Positions 10,251 through 19,209 of a DNA stretch of 64,000 nucleotides are shown piece after piece. How positions within the stretch are numbered: position 1 is the first letter of the stretch; every line of letters starts with the position of its first letter. The translations under genes and the position numbers were made by a program. This stretch comes from Trichococcus collinsii (GTDB taxonomy: Bacteria > Bacillota > Bacilli > Lactobacillales > Aerococcaceae), in NCBI RefSeq assembly GCF_900107505.1, contig NZ_FNQH01000001.1, forward strand, positions 496,001 to 560,000. The letters run 5' to 3'. The notes under the pieces are model-generated. The model was given only the letters and a program-made list of their open reading frames with translations. It searched no databases and was not told the origin of the DNA.

Positions 10251-13200
10251 ATGAGTTTAACTGAAAACTTTACCGAAGACTTACTTGAAGAAGCAGCCAT
10301 TGAGATACTGCAAACCTTGGGCTATGAATATGCTTTCGGTCCAGATATCTCCTTGGGAGGAGATTATCAGGAACGAACTGATTATCGGGAAGTCATCCTG
10401 CCATCTAGAGTAAAAGATGCGCTCTCTAAAATTAATCGTGGCCTTCCAAGAGAAGCACTAGAAGACGCCTATCGTCAGCTGATTACCTTCAATAGCCCGA
10501 TGGTTGTAGAGAACAACAAATACTTTCATCAACTCATGACGGAAGGGGTAGAGGTTAGCTTCAAGGAAGATGGCGTGATCCGTACAAAGAGAGCCAATAT
10601 CATCGACTTCGAAAATCCTTCAAATAATGAATTTCTGGCGGTAAACCAATTTACGATCATTGAACACGAAGATCGCAGACCGGATATCATTGTTTTCATC
10701 AATGGACTCCCGTTAGTCCTGATCGAGCTGAAGTCTGCCAGCGATGAGAATGTTGGCGTTGAGAATGCATTTAATCAGATCCAGACCTATAAACGGGATA
10801 TCCCGTCTCTGTTCCATTACAACGCGTTCTGTATCTTATCCGATGGGATCAATGCGAAGGCGGGAACCATCACTTCCAGCGAAGAGTGGTTTATGAATTG
10901 GCGTACCGTTGATGGCGAGAATGTGGAACCTCTTTCTAATCCGCAATATGAAGTACTGTTTAATGGCATGCTCCAAAAAGAGCGGCTCCTGGATATCATC
11001 CATAACTTCCTTCTTTTTCAAGAATCGAAGGAACCAGAGAAGGACATCATTGGAAAGAAGATAGGCGATAAAAAATCCATCATCAAAATTCTTGCAGCCT
11101 ACCATCAGTACTTTGCGGTTAAGAAAGCCGTAATGAAAACCAAGGAAGCAACGCAAGAAGAAGGGGATCGTAAAATTGGTGTTATTTGGCATACACAGGG
11201 ATCGGGCAAAAGTTATTCCATGGTATTTTATACAGCCGGTTTGGTTCGAGAGTTGAACAATCCTACGATTGTCGTCATCACGGACAGAAATGATTTGGAT
11301 GAGCAGCTGTTCACTACCTTTGCTAAATCCAAAGATATCCTAAGACAAACGCCAAAACAGGCTACTGTCAGAAAACTGACGGACGCACAAAAGCACAACC
11401 ACAGCAATGGAAACAGCGTAGAAGTCAATGGGCTGTACGATCTGTTGAACGACAGGGAGTCCGGCGGCATCATCTTTACAACCATCCAGAAGTTTAAGCC
11501 GGAAGAAAGCGAAATGCCGGTTTTAACGGACCGGAAAAATGTCATCATCATCGCGGACGAAGCACACCGCAGCCAATATGGACTGGAGGCGAAGGTCGAC
11601 AGCAAGACCGGTGAAGTCACCTATGGCTATGCTAAATATCTTCGAGATGCCTTGCCGAATGCTTCCTTCATTGGATTTACCGGCACACCGATTGATTTAG
11701 AGGATCGCTCTACGGTGGCGGTGTTTGGTCATACCATCGACACGTATGATATGACGCAGGCGGTTGAAGATGAAGCGACCGTCCGTATTTATTATGAGAA
11801 CCGGATCATCAAACTGGAGACGAATGAGGAAGAACTCACAAAAATCGATGATGAGTTTGAAGAGATAACAGAAGGTCAAGAGGACTTCGAGAGAGATAAG
11901 AATAAATCCAAATGGTCAAGGATGGAGGCTATTGTTGGCTCGCCGAATCGCCTCAAAAAGCTGGCTGAAGATATCGTCATGCATTTCGAAGTAAAGGAAA
12001 AGAGCATCGATGGCAAAGCGATGGTTGTCTGCATGAGCAGGCGCATTTGTGTGGAGCTTTATGATGCGATTATCGCTTTGAGACCCGATTGGCACAGTGA
12101 TGATGCAGACAAGGGGAAGATCAAGGTTGTCATGACCGGCAGTGCGTCCGATAGTGAGAATCTCCAGAAACATGTAGGCGGCAAGCGGCGTCGCGACCTG
12201 CTGGCGAGACGGATGAAAGACAACGCTGATGAACTAAAGATTGTCATCGTCCGCGATATGTGGCTGACTGGCTTTGATGTGCCCTCCATGCATACGATGT
12301 ACATCGATAAGCCCATGAAAGGCCATAATTTGATGCAGGCCATCGCCAGGGTCAATCGCGTCTTCAAGGAGAAATCCGGGGGCGTTGTCGTCGACTATAT
12401 TGGGATCCTGGAGAGCCTTAAAAATGCGCTGAATCAGTACACGAACAGTGACCGCAGGAACACCGGTATTGATACGGATGTCGCAATAGCGATCATGCTT
12501 GAGAAATTGGAAATCCTCAGTAATATGATGCATGGTTTTGATTATTCCAAATACATGGGCACTTCCCAATTGGAGCGCATGCGTGCGATTGTAGGCGGGA
12601 TGGACTTTGTGCTGGGCAAATCAGAAGAAGACCAGAAGGAATTCAAGAATACGGCCTTGGAGTTAGGGAAAGCGCATTCTTTGTGCGCGGCCACTGAAAA
12701 AGGAAAGCAGAGAGCGCTGGAAGTCAGCTATTTTAAAGCCGTTAAAGCGAGTCTTGCAAAATTGAAAGAGAAAGAAAATCCAGCCTTATCCAAAAAGGAA
12801 GTGGAAGCAAGGCTTCACCAGTTGTTAGAAAGATCGATCATCTCTGAGGAAATTATAGATGTCTTCGAAGCGATGGGAATAAAGAGACCTGAGATCTCAA
12901 TCCTGTCCGAAGAATTCCTTGAGGAAGTGCAACATATGCAGCAGAAAAATCTAGCCGTTGAGCTGCTGAAGAAACTGCTTGAAGGAAACATCAGAGCGAT
13001 GGAGAAAAGGAATCTGGTGAAATCAGAAAAATTCTCCGAGCGGCTAACAAAAGCGCTCAATAAGTATCGCAACCAGGCGATAACAAATGCGGAAGTTATT
13101 GAGGAACTCGTTCGGATGGCCCATGATATCAAGAAAATGAGCGAAGAAGAGGCAGAGCTTGGGATCAGTGATGACGAGATAGCATTCTATGATGCGCTCA

Positions 13201-13499
13201 CTGCGGATGATATTGTGAAAAAAATGATGGAAGATGAAATACTGAAGAAAATTGCACACGAACTCACCATTGCCATCCGAAACAATATTACCATCGACTG
13301 GAGCGTCAGAAAAAGCGCACGAGCCAGCATGAGAAAAGTGATCAAGAGACTCCTTAAAAAATATGATTATCCGCCAGATCAAGCAAAGAAAGCACTGTTA
13401 ATCGTTATGCGTCAAGCAGAGAAAATGGCAGGCAATGCGTATGAAGAAGTCATTTGGGATAGGATTGCGGAAGGCAATGAGGTTTATAGGAGTTTGTAG
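10251..13499 (+). CDS. hsdR: Type I restriction endonuclease and translocase subunit
   Basis: Motor and nuclease subunit of the type I complex. The N-terminal nuclease core near residues 140-165 shows [20 protein letters not shown], a D...E-x-K site. A helicase motor follows: [17 protein letters not shown] (Walker A, ~residue 307), [26 protein letters not shown] (DEAH-type motif II, ~434), IGFTGTP (motif III) and a C-terminal RecA lobe with the motif VI region [14 protein letters not shown]. The C-terminal helical part binds the methylase in known systems. 1082 residues is normal. GAGGAG precedes ATG 10251. No interruption is seen, so the system appears complete. Confidence 0.95.
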   Translation: MSLTENFTEDLLEEAAIEILQTLGYEYAFGPDISLGGDYQERTDYREVILPSRVKDALSKINRGLPREALEDAYRQLITFNSPMVVENNKYFHQLMTEGVEVSFKEDGVIRTKRANIIDFENPSNNEFLAVNQFTIIEHEDRRPDIIVFINGLPLVLIELKSASDENVGVENAFNQIQTYKRDIPSLFHYNAFCILSDGINAKAGTITSSEEWFMNWRTVDGENVEPLSNPQYEVLFNGMLQKERLLDIIHNFLLFQESKEPEKDIIGKKIGDKKSIIKILAAYHQYFAVKKAVMKTKEATQEEGDRKIGVIWHTQGSGKSYSMVFYTAGLVRELNNPTIVVITDRNDLDEQLFTTFAKSKDILRQTPKQATVRKLTDAQKHNHSNGNSVEVNGLYDLLNDRESGGIIFTTIQKFKPEESEMPVLTDRKNVIIIADEAHRSQYGLEAKVDSKTGEVTYGYAKYLRDALPNASFIGFTGTPIDLEDRSTVAVFGHTIDTYDMTQAVEDEATVRIYYENRIIKLETNEEELTKIDDEFEEITEGQEDFERDKNKSKWSRMEAIVGSPNRLKKLAEDIVMHFEVKEKSIDGKAMVVCMSRRICVELYDAIIALRPDWHSDDADKGKIKVVMTGSASDSENLQKHVGGKRRRDLLARRMKDNADELKIVIVRDMWLTGFDVPSMHTMYIDKPMKGHNLMQAIARVNRVFKEKSGGVVVDYIGILESLKNALNQYTNSDRRNTGIDTDVAIAIMLEKLEILSNMMHGFDYSKYMGTSQLERMRAIVGGMDFVLGKSEEDQKEFKNTALELGKAHSLCAATEKGKQRALEVSYFKAVKASLAKLKEKENPALSKKEVEARLHQLLERSIISEEIIDVFEAMGIKRPEISILSEEFLEEVQHMQQKNLAVELLKKLLEGNIRAMEKRNLVKSEKFSERLTKALNKYRNQAITNAEVIEELVRMAHDIKKMSEEEAELGISDDEIAFYDALTADDIVKKMMEDEILKKIAHELTIAIRNNITIDWSVRKSARASMRKVIKRLLKKYDYPPDQAKKALLIVMRQAEKMAGNAYEEVIWDRIAEGNEVYRSL

Positions 13500-13648
13500 A
13501 TAACGGAGGATTCAAATAATTCAGAAGCTAAACGCTTGGTAATCAGTGGTCAGTTGAATGTCTGTGATCATTACATTTATGAATGAATTCAGCGATAAAA
13601 ATCTGTTTGTCAAAAGGTAAGCAGAATGTTCGCAAAGATAAAATGATC

Positions 13649-13704
13649 AAATGGATCTTGTTGAAGGAAGCTATTACGTATCCCTTTGCAAGATCCATTT
13701 TAAT
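13649..13704 (+). terminator. Hairpin after hsdR, probable terminator
   Basis: AAATGGATCTTG (13649-13660) and CAAGATCCATTT (13689-13700) pair perfectly around a 28-nt loop and are followed by TTAATTAT. The weak T run lowers confidence. The rest of 13500-13801 shows no intact gene; a short open stretch near 13530 reads EAKRLVISGQLNVCDHYIYE before a stop and may be a decayed fragment. Confidence 0.5.
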
Positions 13705-13801
13705 TATATTGAAAGTTAAAATATATATTGCATTCTAAATGGCAGCTTTTATATTACCTTGATATTAATACGAGCTAAGTAAATATAATTGAGAAAGGTT
13801 G

Positions 13802-16366
13802 ATGGTATTGAATAAGCAATTACATCATGAATTAAAATCGATTTTTGGAACTAAACTAGATACTAAAAAATTTGATGAAGTATCTGATCTGCTTAACTCT
13901 GGGAAAATTTTATTTTCCTCTGATCATAGCAAATTAATTCAAAAGATTTTAGAAAATAAAATTTTTGAAACAGTGCTAGCACCGACACTTAATTTAGGTA
14001 CTACACTGGCCTGGTTGGAGAATAAAAAAATAATAGCCTATGAAAAAAATTCGTCAGAATATGAATTATCAAAACAATTATTTGGGAATAGGGATATAAA
14101 TATTGTAAATAGGGATTTTTATAACGAAGAAATAAAAGACAAATTCGATGTCATTATATACACAACTCCGTGGGGAAATGTGAAAAAGGATAATGGGAAA
14201 ACTGCAAGATTAGAGAAAGAGTATATCAACAAGGCACTCGATTGTTTAAATGATGATGGTTTGTTAGTGGTGACGGTCCCAAGTAGTGTATTGGAGAATA
14301 GAACATGGCAAGATACTCGGCAAAAAGTTATCGATAATTACTCCCTAGAAATGACAATTTACTTAGGAAACGCCTTTGACGGAACATTAATCGACTGGTA
14401 TATCTTAGTCATTTCTAATAATCCTCAGACAGATAATGTTTATTATGCTAAATTAAATAATAATTTTGATGAGATTTCAAATAAATTCATCTCTAGTTCG
14501 CACGAATTCTTAGTTGAATCAAAAGATCTGCAGGGTAGATGGGATATCAAGTATATGAGCCCAGAAAATGCTACTCTAAGAGCACAAATATATAGCAAAA
14601 ATACTGTGAAATTAGGTGAGATAGCAGAAATTATTAGTGGAATACACGTTCAATCAAATGAGCGTTCAGAATTGGGAGATTATATGATACTATCACCTAA
14701 ACTCATTGATAACAATATGTTAATTGACAATGATGATAGATATTTTTTTTGTAATCTAGAAGCCGTTACTCACCCAAAAGTCAAAAGCGCTATTTTACAA
14801 AAAAATGACATAATTATTAGGCTTTTAGGTAATTTAAATTGGTGTAGGTATGATGGTTCAAAAAAAATTATAGCAAGTCCCTTTATGGCGATAATTCGTA
14901 CTAAACCTGAATATTCTAAATATTTAGAATTTTTTTTTGAGAGCACTACCGGCCAAGAGTATTTAAAAAAACAAACAAATCTTTTCAGTATAGGTAGAGG
15001 GGTGCGAAGTTTAACAATTGCTGATATAAAGCAGTTTGTTGTACCTAATGTGGATACACTGGAAACTGCAACAAAATTTCAAGAAATGCACAATCCGATT
15101 ATTAAGGTAAAAACTGCATTCACTGCAGTTGGTTGGGATGTGCGTGAAGAGATAATAATAGGAAACACAGTGATTGATATCGGATTATATTATAATGAAG
15201 AACTCAAGGGTGCAATAGAAGTAAAAAATTATAAATCCAGTGATTTGTCTAAAGAAAAAAATTTTAATATTCAATTTGATAGGCTTAAAAAAAAATTAGG
15301 AAATGCTAAATTATTAGTTTATTTGAATGAAGAATTGTACGAATACGTAAATAGACAATTGATAAGATTACCAGAAATACCCTCTCCTACTAAGGATCTT
15401 ACTCATTTAGACAACTCTGCATACGTAGAAGAAAAAGCAAAACATGTTGTAATTAAGCAACTTCAAGATGATGCAGTATCAATTTCTGATAACTACATAA
15501 ATGAATCTATTTGGATAAAAAGAGTATTTGAAAAACTGGAAAGAATTGAAGCGAAAGTTGATGATATGTATCAAATATTAATTAAAATGTCAGAGCAGAT
15601 AGCTAGTTATCAATCATTAATAGAAAGACAAATTGATAGAGCAATTGGACCAGAAGAGATCGAAAGGATAATTCAGTCTTTCTCAGATGAATGTTCAGAA
15701 CGTATCATAACACAACTTAATAGGAACTATACTGAACAAGAGTGTATGATCGAAGTAGAAAAATTAAAAGCCTCATTAGGAGAAAAAGCTTGGAACAAAA
15801 TGGATTACTCCTCGCAAACGTTTCTTTTTTCATCAAAATTAATGTATAACAAATTGATATCTATGGGAAATGTGGTTGATTATTCGGGAGTATGTCTATT
15901 AGTAACAAAGGCTCTTGAAGTAGAAATGAGTAATCGCTTTTTCAAGCAATACGTAGCATTCCTAACAGAGAGGTATCCAGGTAAAGCTAATTTATTACAA
16001 TGGCCAACTACACTACTTAATAGCTATGGGAAAAAAATGAACCAAAAGAATTTTACATTAGGTAGCGTAGCATATATTCTATGCTTTTCACCTGTAAGCG
16101 AGATATCGGATGAACAAAAAGGGACAAACCAGAGCAGATTACTAGAATATACCAAAAGCGAATTGTTTATTGAAGAATTGGATGATGAGACTATACTTGA
16201 AAAACTTATGCAATATGCAGAGTGGATAGAAGAAGTGAGAAAGGATTATCGTAACCCTTCTGCACATACTAACCAGCTCAAAAAAGTTGATGCAGAAAAT
16301 TGTTTTGCGTTAGTTACAGATGTCGAAAAAATATTAAAAACAATGTTGGATGCATTCAAAGCATAA
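13802..16366 (+). CDS. Degenerate methyltransferase-specificity-nuclease-HEPN-like multidomain protein
   Basis: An 854-residue multidomain protein that I cannot match to a named system. Residues ~50-205 look like an N6-methyltransferase fold, but motif I is altered (LAPTLNLGTTLAWL) and the catalytic (N/D)PP(F/Y/W) position reads TTPWG near 122, so methylation is unlikely. Residues ~268-425 resemble an HsdS recognition domain (KLGEIAEIISGIHVQ to LTIADIKQFVVPN). Residues ~434-520 hold a PD-(D/E)XK-like core (VIDIGLYYNEELKGAIEVKNYK). A probable coiled coil spans 570-660. The C-terminal helical region ends in YRNPSAHTN near 817, matching the HEPN RNase motif R-x4-H. The start is ATG 13802 or TTG 13808. 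The gene is very AT-rich and first of a three-gene group. Confidence 0.65.
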   Translation: MVLNKQLHHELKSIFGTKLDTKKFDEVSDLLNSGKILFSSDHSKLIQKILENKIFETVLAPTLNLGTTLAWLENKKIIAYEKNSSEYELSKQLFGNRDINIVNRDFYNEEIKDKFDVIIYTTPWGNVKKDNGKTARLEKEYINKALDCLNDDGLLVVTVPSSVLENRTWQDTRQKVIDNYSLEMTIYLGNAFDGTLIDWYILVISNNPQTDNVYYAKLNNNFDEISNKFISSSHEFLVESKDLQGRWDIKYMSPENATLRAQIYSKNTVKLGEIAEIISGIHVQSNERSELGDYMILSPKLIDNNMLIDNDDRYFFCNLEAVTHPKVKSAILQKNDIIIRLLGNLNWCRYDGSKKIIASPFMAIIRTKPEYSKYLEFFFESTTGQEYLKKQTNLFSIGRGVRSLTIADIKQFVVPNVDTLETATKFQEMHNPIIKVKTAFTAVGWDVREEIIIGNTVIDIGLYYNEELKGAIEVKNYKSSDLSKEKNFNIQFDRLKKKLGNAKLLVYLNEELYEYVNRQLIRLPEIPSPTKDLTHLDNSAYVEEKAKHVVIKQLQDDAVSISDNYINESIWIKRVFEKLERIEAKVDDMYQILIKMSEQIASYQSLIERQIDRAIGPEEIERIIQSFSDECSERIITQLNRNYTEQECMIEVEKLKASLGEKAWNKMDYSSQTFLFSSKLMYNKLISMGNVVDYSGVCLLVTKALEVEMSNRFFKQYVAFLTERYPGKANLLQWPTTLLNSYGKKMNQKNFTLGSVAYILCFSPVSEISDEQKGTNQSRLLEYTKSELFIEELDDETILEKLMQYAEWIEEVRKDYRNPSAHTNQLKKVDAENCFALVTDVEKILKTMLDAFKA

Positions 16367-16431
16367 TTCTGTTGGGTGGTATTATTCAAATTCTGAAATA
16401 TTGAATTTAGTGTGATAGTTAGGGGGATATT

Positions 16432-17439
16432 ATGTTATATAAATTAGATACGGTTACAAAAGATTATGCAAAGGTTAATAGAGTCAACTTGAAATCGCTT
16501 GGTTGGAAAGAGGTGGATTTGCAGAAACTGCTATCTAATCACATACAGGATTTAATTTCTACAAATGAATTAATGACCATCTTTAATGAAAGGCCGCGCC
16601 AAGAAGAGCCAGATATCTTAGCACTTGATAAGAATGGAGATTTATTCATATTTGAACTTAAACGATGGAGTTCTCATGAAGAAAACTTATTGCAAGTCTT
16701 AAGGTATGGGCAACTTTACGGTAATAGCAGCTACGATGAGTTGAATGATTTGTTTAATAAATATCTCAGAGATAAAGACTCAAATGCAGAGTTATACGAA
16801 ATACATCAACAGTATTTCGATCTTGCAGATAGTTCCAGAATTAGCAAAGAGGAATATAATCGAAAACAACATTTTCTGATAGTAACAAACGGATTAGATC
16901 AAAAAACAGTTGAGGCTATAGCATATTGGAAGAAAAACGGATTAAACATCGATGCAGTTGTCTATTGGGTTTTTGAAATAAATAATGAATACTTCATTGA
17001 ATTTAATTTGTACTCTCCAGTAGAAGGGTTACTTGAGTATGAAAGCAACACGTATATTCTTAATACAAACTATGCAAATAACGAACAGCACACTGAAGAC
17101 ATGTTGAAGGAACACAAGGCAGCTGCATATTACCCGGGATGGAGAGAAAAAGTATCAAAATTACAGAAGGGTGATACTGTATTCTTATACAAAAGTGGTA
17201 CTGGAATAATAGCACATGGCATTGCTTCAGGTAAATTGGAAAAGCAAGATTGTGATGGACATCATAACTACGAATATTATATGAAACTTGAAAAGTTCCA
17301 AGAATTAAAAAATCCATTATCGGCCTCTGAGATGAAAAGAGTTGCTAAACAAGGCTTTAATTTTAGGCAGACAATGTATTCAATTAGTGAGGAATGTACA
17401 GACTTGTTAATCAAAGAAGTTAAAGATAAGTGCTTATAA
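16432..17439 (+). CDS. PD-(D/E)XK nuclease fused to an EVE-like domain
   Basis: A 335-residue protein. Residues ~55-95 carry PDILALDKNGDLFIFELKRW, a classical PD-(D/E)XK site (Asp, then E-L-K) in the style of NucS/DUF91 nucleases. Residues ~208-330 look like an EVE/PUA-type domain (YYPGWREKVSKLQKGDTVFL, GIIAHGIASG). EVE domains are known to bind modified bases in DNA or RNA and occur fused to nucleases in defence genes. A nuclease that recognises modified phage DNA is therefore the best guess. A GGGGG site precedes ATG. It lies 65 nt after the large multidomain gene, same strand and same AT-rich composition. Confidence 0.65.
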   Translation: MLYKLDTVTKDYAKVNRVNLKSLGWKEVDLQKLLSNHIQDLISTNELMTIFNERPRQEEPDILALDKNGDLFIFELKRWSSHEENLLQVLRYGQLYGNSSYDELNDLFNKYLRDKDSNAELYEIHQQYFDLADSSRISKEEYNRKQHFLIVTNGLDQKTVEAIAYWKKNGLNIDAVVYWVFEINNEYFIEFNLYSPVEGLLEYESNTYILNTNYANNEQHTEDMLKEHKAAAYYPGWREKVSKLQKGDTVFLYKSGTGIIAHGIASGKLEKQDCDGHHNYEYYMKLEKFQELKNPLSASEMKRVAKQGFNFRQTMYSISEECTDLLIKEVKDKCL

Positions 17440-17592
17440 AAAGAAATAGGTATTTTACGATAGAGCTCTGTATACTTACATTTTAATTTTTCTGATCTCA
17501 AGAAAACAGATGTTTTAAGAATTACTGAAGGGGCTCAATAGTCTCCGAGGCTGTGCATAATAGTTTTAAAAGAGGGGGGCAAAAGATAAACT

Positions 17593-18744
17593 ATGAATCT
17601 AAAGTACTATTTGAATAAAGTTAATGAAGAAAATGCAATAGATGAATACATCAGAGAAGAGGAATTATATGAGGATATTGAAGATGACTCATTAAGAAAT
17701 TTTCTGGCGCTCTCCCATCATGAATTAAATAGATTATTGATTTATTTAAACTCTAGATTAAGCAATGGATATTATACTGCAGCTGAAAGCCGGGAACTTA
17801 TACATTGGATTAAACTTATTGAAGATTCAAATGACATATTTACTAAAACAGGAATGGATATTCGAATCAACCCAAATTATTTAGCGGTACTTAGGGACTG
17901 TAAAAAATTTTTACAGCATTCTAGCGGAAGTGCGATACCGTCTGATTTCAATAAAGTGGAAATTATTGAATATGAACCTATTTATTCACATGTGGATACT
18001 ACAGAAGTAAAGCATAAGGATAACATAACAAAATATCCATTAAAGCTTATTGGTGAAGGCTCATATGCAAAAGTGTTTAAGTATAAAGATGACTTCTATA
18101 ATAAATGCTTTGTTGTGAAGAAAGCTAATAAGGATTTAAACGAAAAAGAAAAGGATAGATTTAAAAGAGAATTCGAAATAATGAAAGCATTGAAATCACC
18201 TTACGTCATTGAGGTTTATCAATATAACGATTCAGAAAATGAATATACAATGGAATGTGCTGATGAAACATTGCATCACTTCATTTCTACTAACAATAAC
18301 AAAATTAAGCATTCTGAGAGAGTGTCGTTAGTAAACCAAATTCTGCGTGGTTTTGAATATATACATTCCAAAGGTTATCTTCATAGGGATATCAGTTTTA
18401 CGAACATTTTGATACAACGATATGATGATATTAATATTATCAAGATCTCTGACTTTGGATTAGTAAAAACTAGAGAGAGTACCTTGACTAGTGTTGGAAC
18501 TGAATTTAAAGGTTCACTAAATGATGGGGTACTCCAAGTTATAGGGTTTGATAAATACGATTTTGTACATGAGACATATGCTTTGACGAGATTAATATTT
18601 TTTATTATGACTGGCAAAATGAATCTTGAAGGAATGAAAGAAGGACGTATGAGAAAATTTGTAGAAAAAGGAACACATCCAGACACGAGCCAGAGATATC
18701 AAAGTATTCAAGAATTGAAAGCATCTTATCGCAAAGTATTTTAA
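17593..18744 (+). CDS. Ser/Thr protein kinase with unknown N-terminal domain
   Basis: Hanks-type kinase. Residues 150-383 hold the kinase fold: GEGSYAKV glycine loop (~154), catalytic Lys in CFVVKK (~176), αC Glu in FKREFEIM, catalytic loop HRDISFTN (264-271, with Ser in place of the usual Lys of HRDLK), DFG at 287-289. No membrane segment or PASTA domain is present, unlike the housekeeping PrkC. The first ~140 residues are helical and unrecognised. Cytoplasmic kinases in defence islands can act as sensors or toxins that phosphorylate host proteins (known for other systems). It follows the EVE nuclease by 153 nt; its ribosome binding site (GGGGGG) is rather far, 13 nt. Confidence 0.8.
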   Translation: MNLKYYLNKVNEENAIDEYIREEELYEDIEDDSLRNFLALSHHELNRLLIYLNSRLSNGYYTAAESRELIHWIKLIEDSNDIFTKTGMDIRINPNYLAVLRDCKKFLQHSSGSAIPSDFNKVEIIEYEPIYSHVDTTEVKHKDNITKYPLKLIGEGSYAKVFKYKDDFYNKCFVVKKANKDLNEKEKDRFKREFEIMKALKSPYVIEVYQYNDSENEYTMECADETLHHFISTNNNKIKHSERVSLVNQILRGFEYIHSKGYLHRDISFTNILIQRYDDINIIKISDFGLVKTRESTLTSVGTEFKGSLNDGVLQVIGFDKYDFVHETYALTRLIFFIMTGKMNLEGMKEGRMRKFVEKGTHPDTSQRYQSIQELKASYRKVF

Positions 18745-19101
18745 GTGAGGCGTTGAGAAAATCTAGTTAAATTTAATTTTAGGAGATGCTATTTCATGAG
18801 AAGTATAGTGTGAAAAATGGATGTTAACACCGGTAGTAAAAAATGGAGACTCTAAGGGTGTATACAATAATAATTTGACAGCAGAGCTCAGCAAATGAGC
18901 ACTTGTTCTCAGATTATTAATTAACTAATTTCATAGTTCGTTGCTGAAATATCTGGAATCTATGTACTTGATTTAGTATTCTTTTATTTAAGATCCACGG
19001 CCATTTGATGCAATCTCGGTTTCAGTTAAAATCATTCGAATGGCATTGGTGGGTAGGTCGCAATACAATTTATTCGGTTATTTTTTATACCAATATTAAG
19101 A

Positions 19102-19130
19102 AGGCGGAAAAAAGGATTTCCGCTTTTTTA
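19102..19130 (+). terminator. Terminator at the right edge of the defence island
   Basis: GCGGAAA (19104-19110) and TTTCCGC (19117-19123) pair and are followed by TTTTTTA. It separates the AT-rich island from GC-rich rexB. The 357 nt between the kinase gene and this hairpin (18745-19101) are AT-rich and hold no gene I can support. Confidence 0.75.
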
Positions 19131-19209
19131 TTTACCCCTAAACCCAATGTTTCACCACCCCTGTATGGTAAAATAACCTTATTGACTTACACGAACAGGA
19201 GGCGATCCG

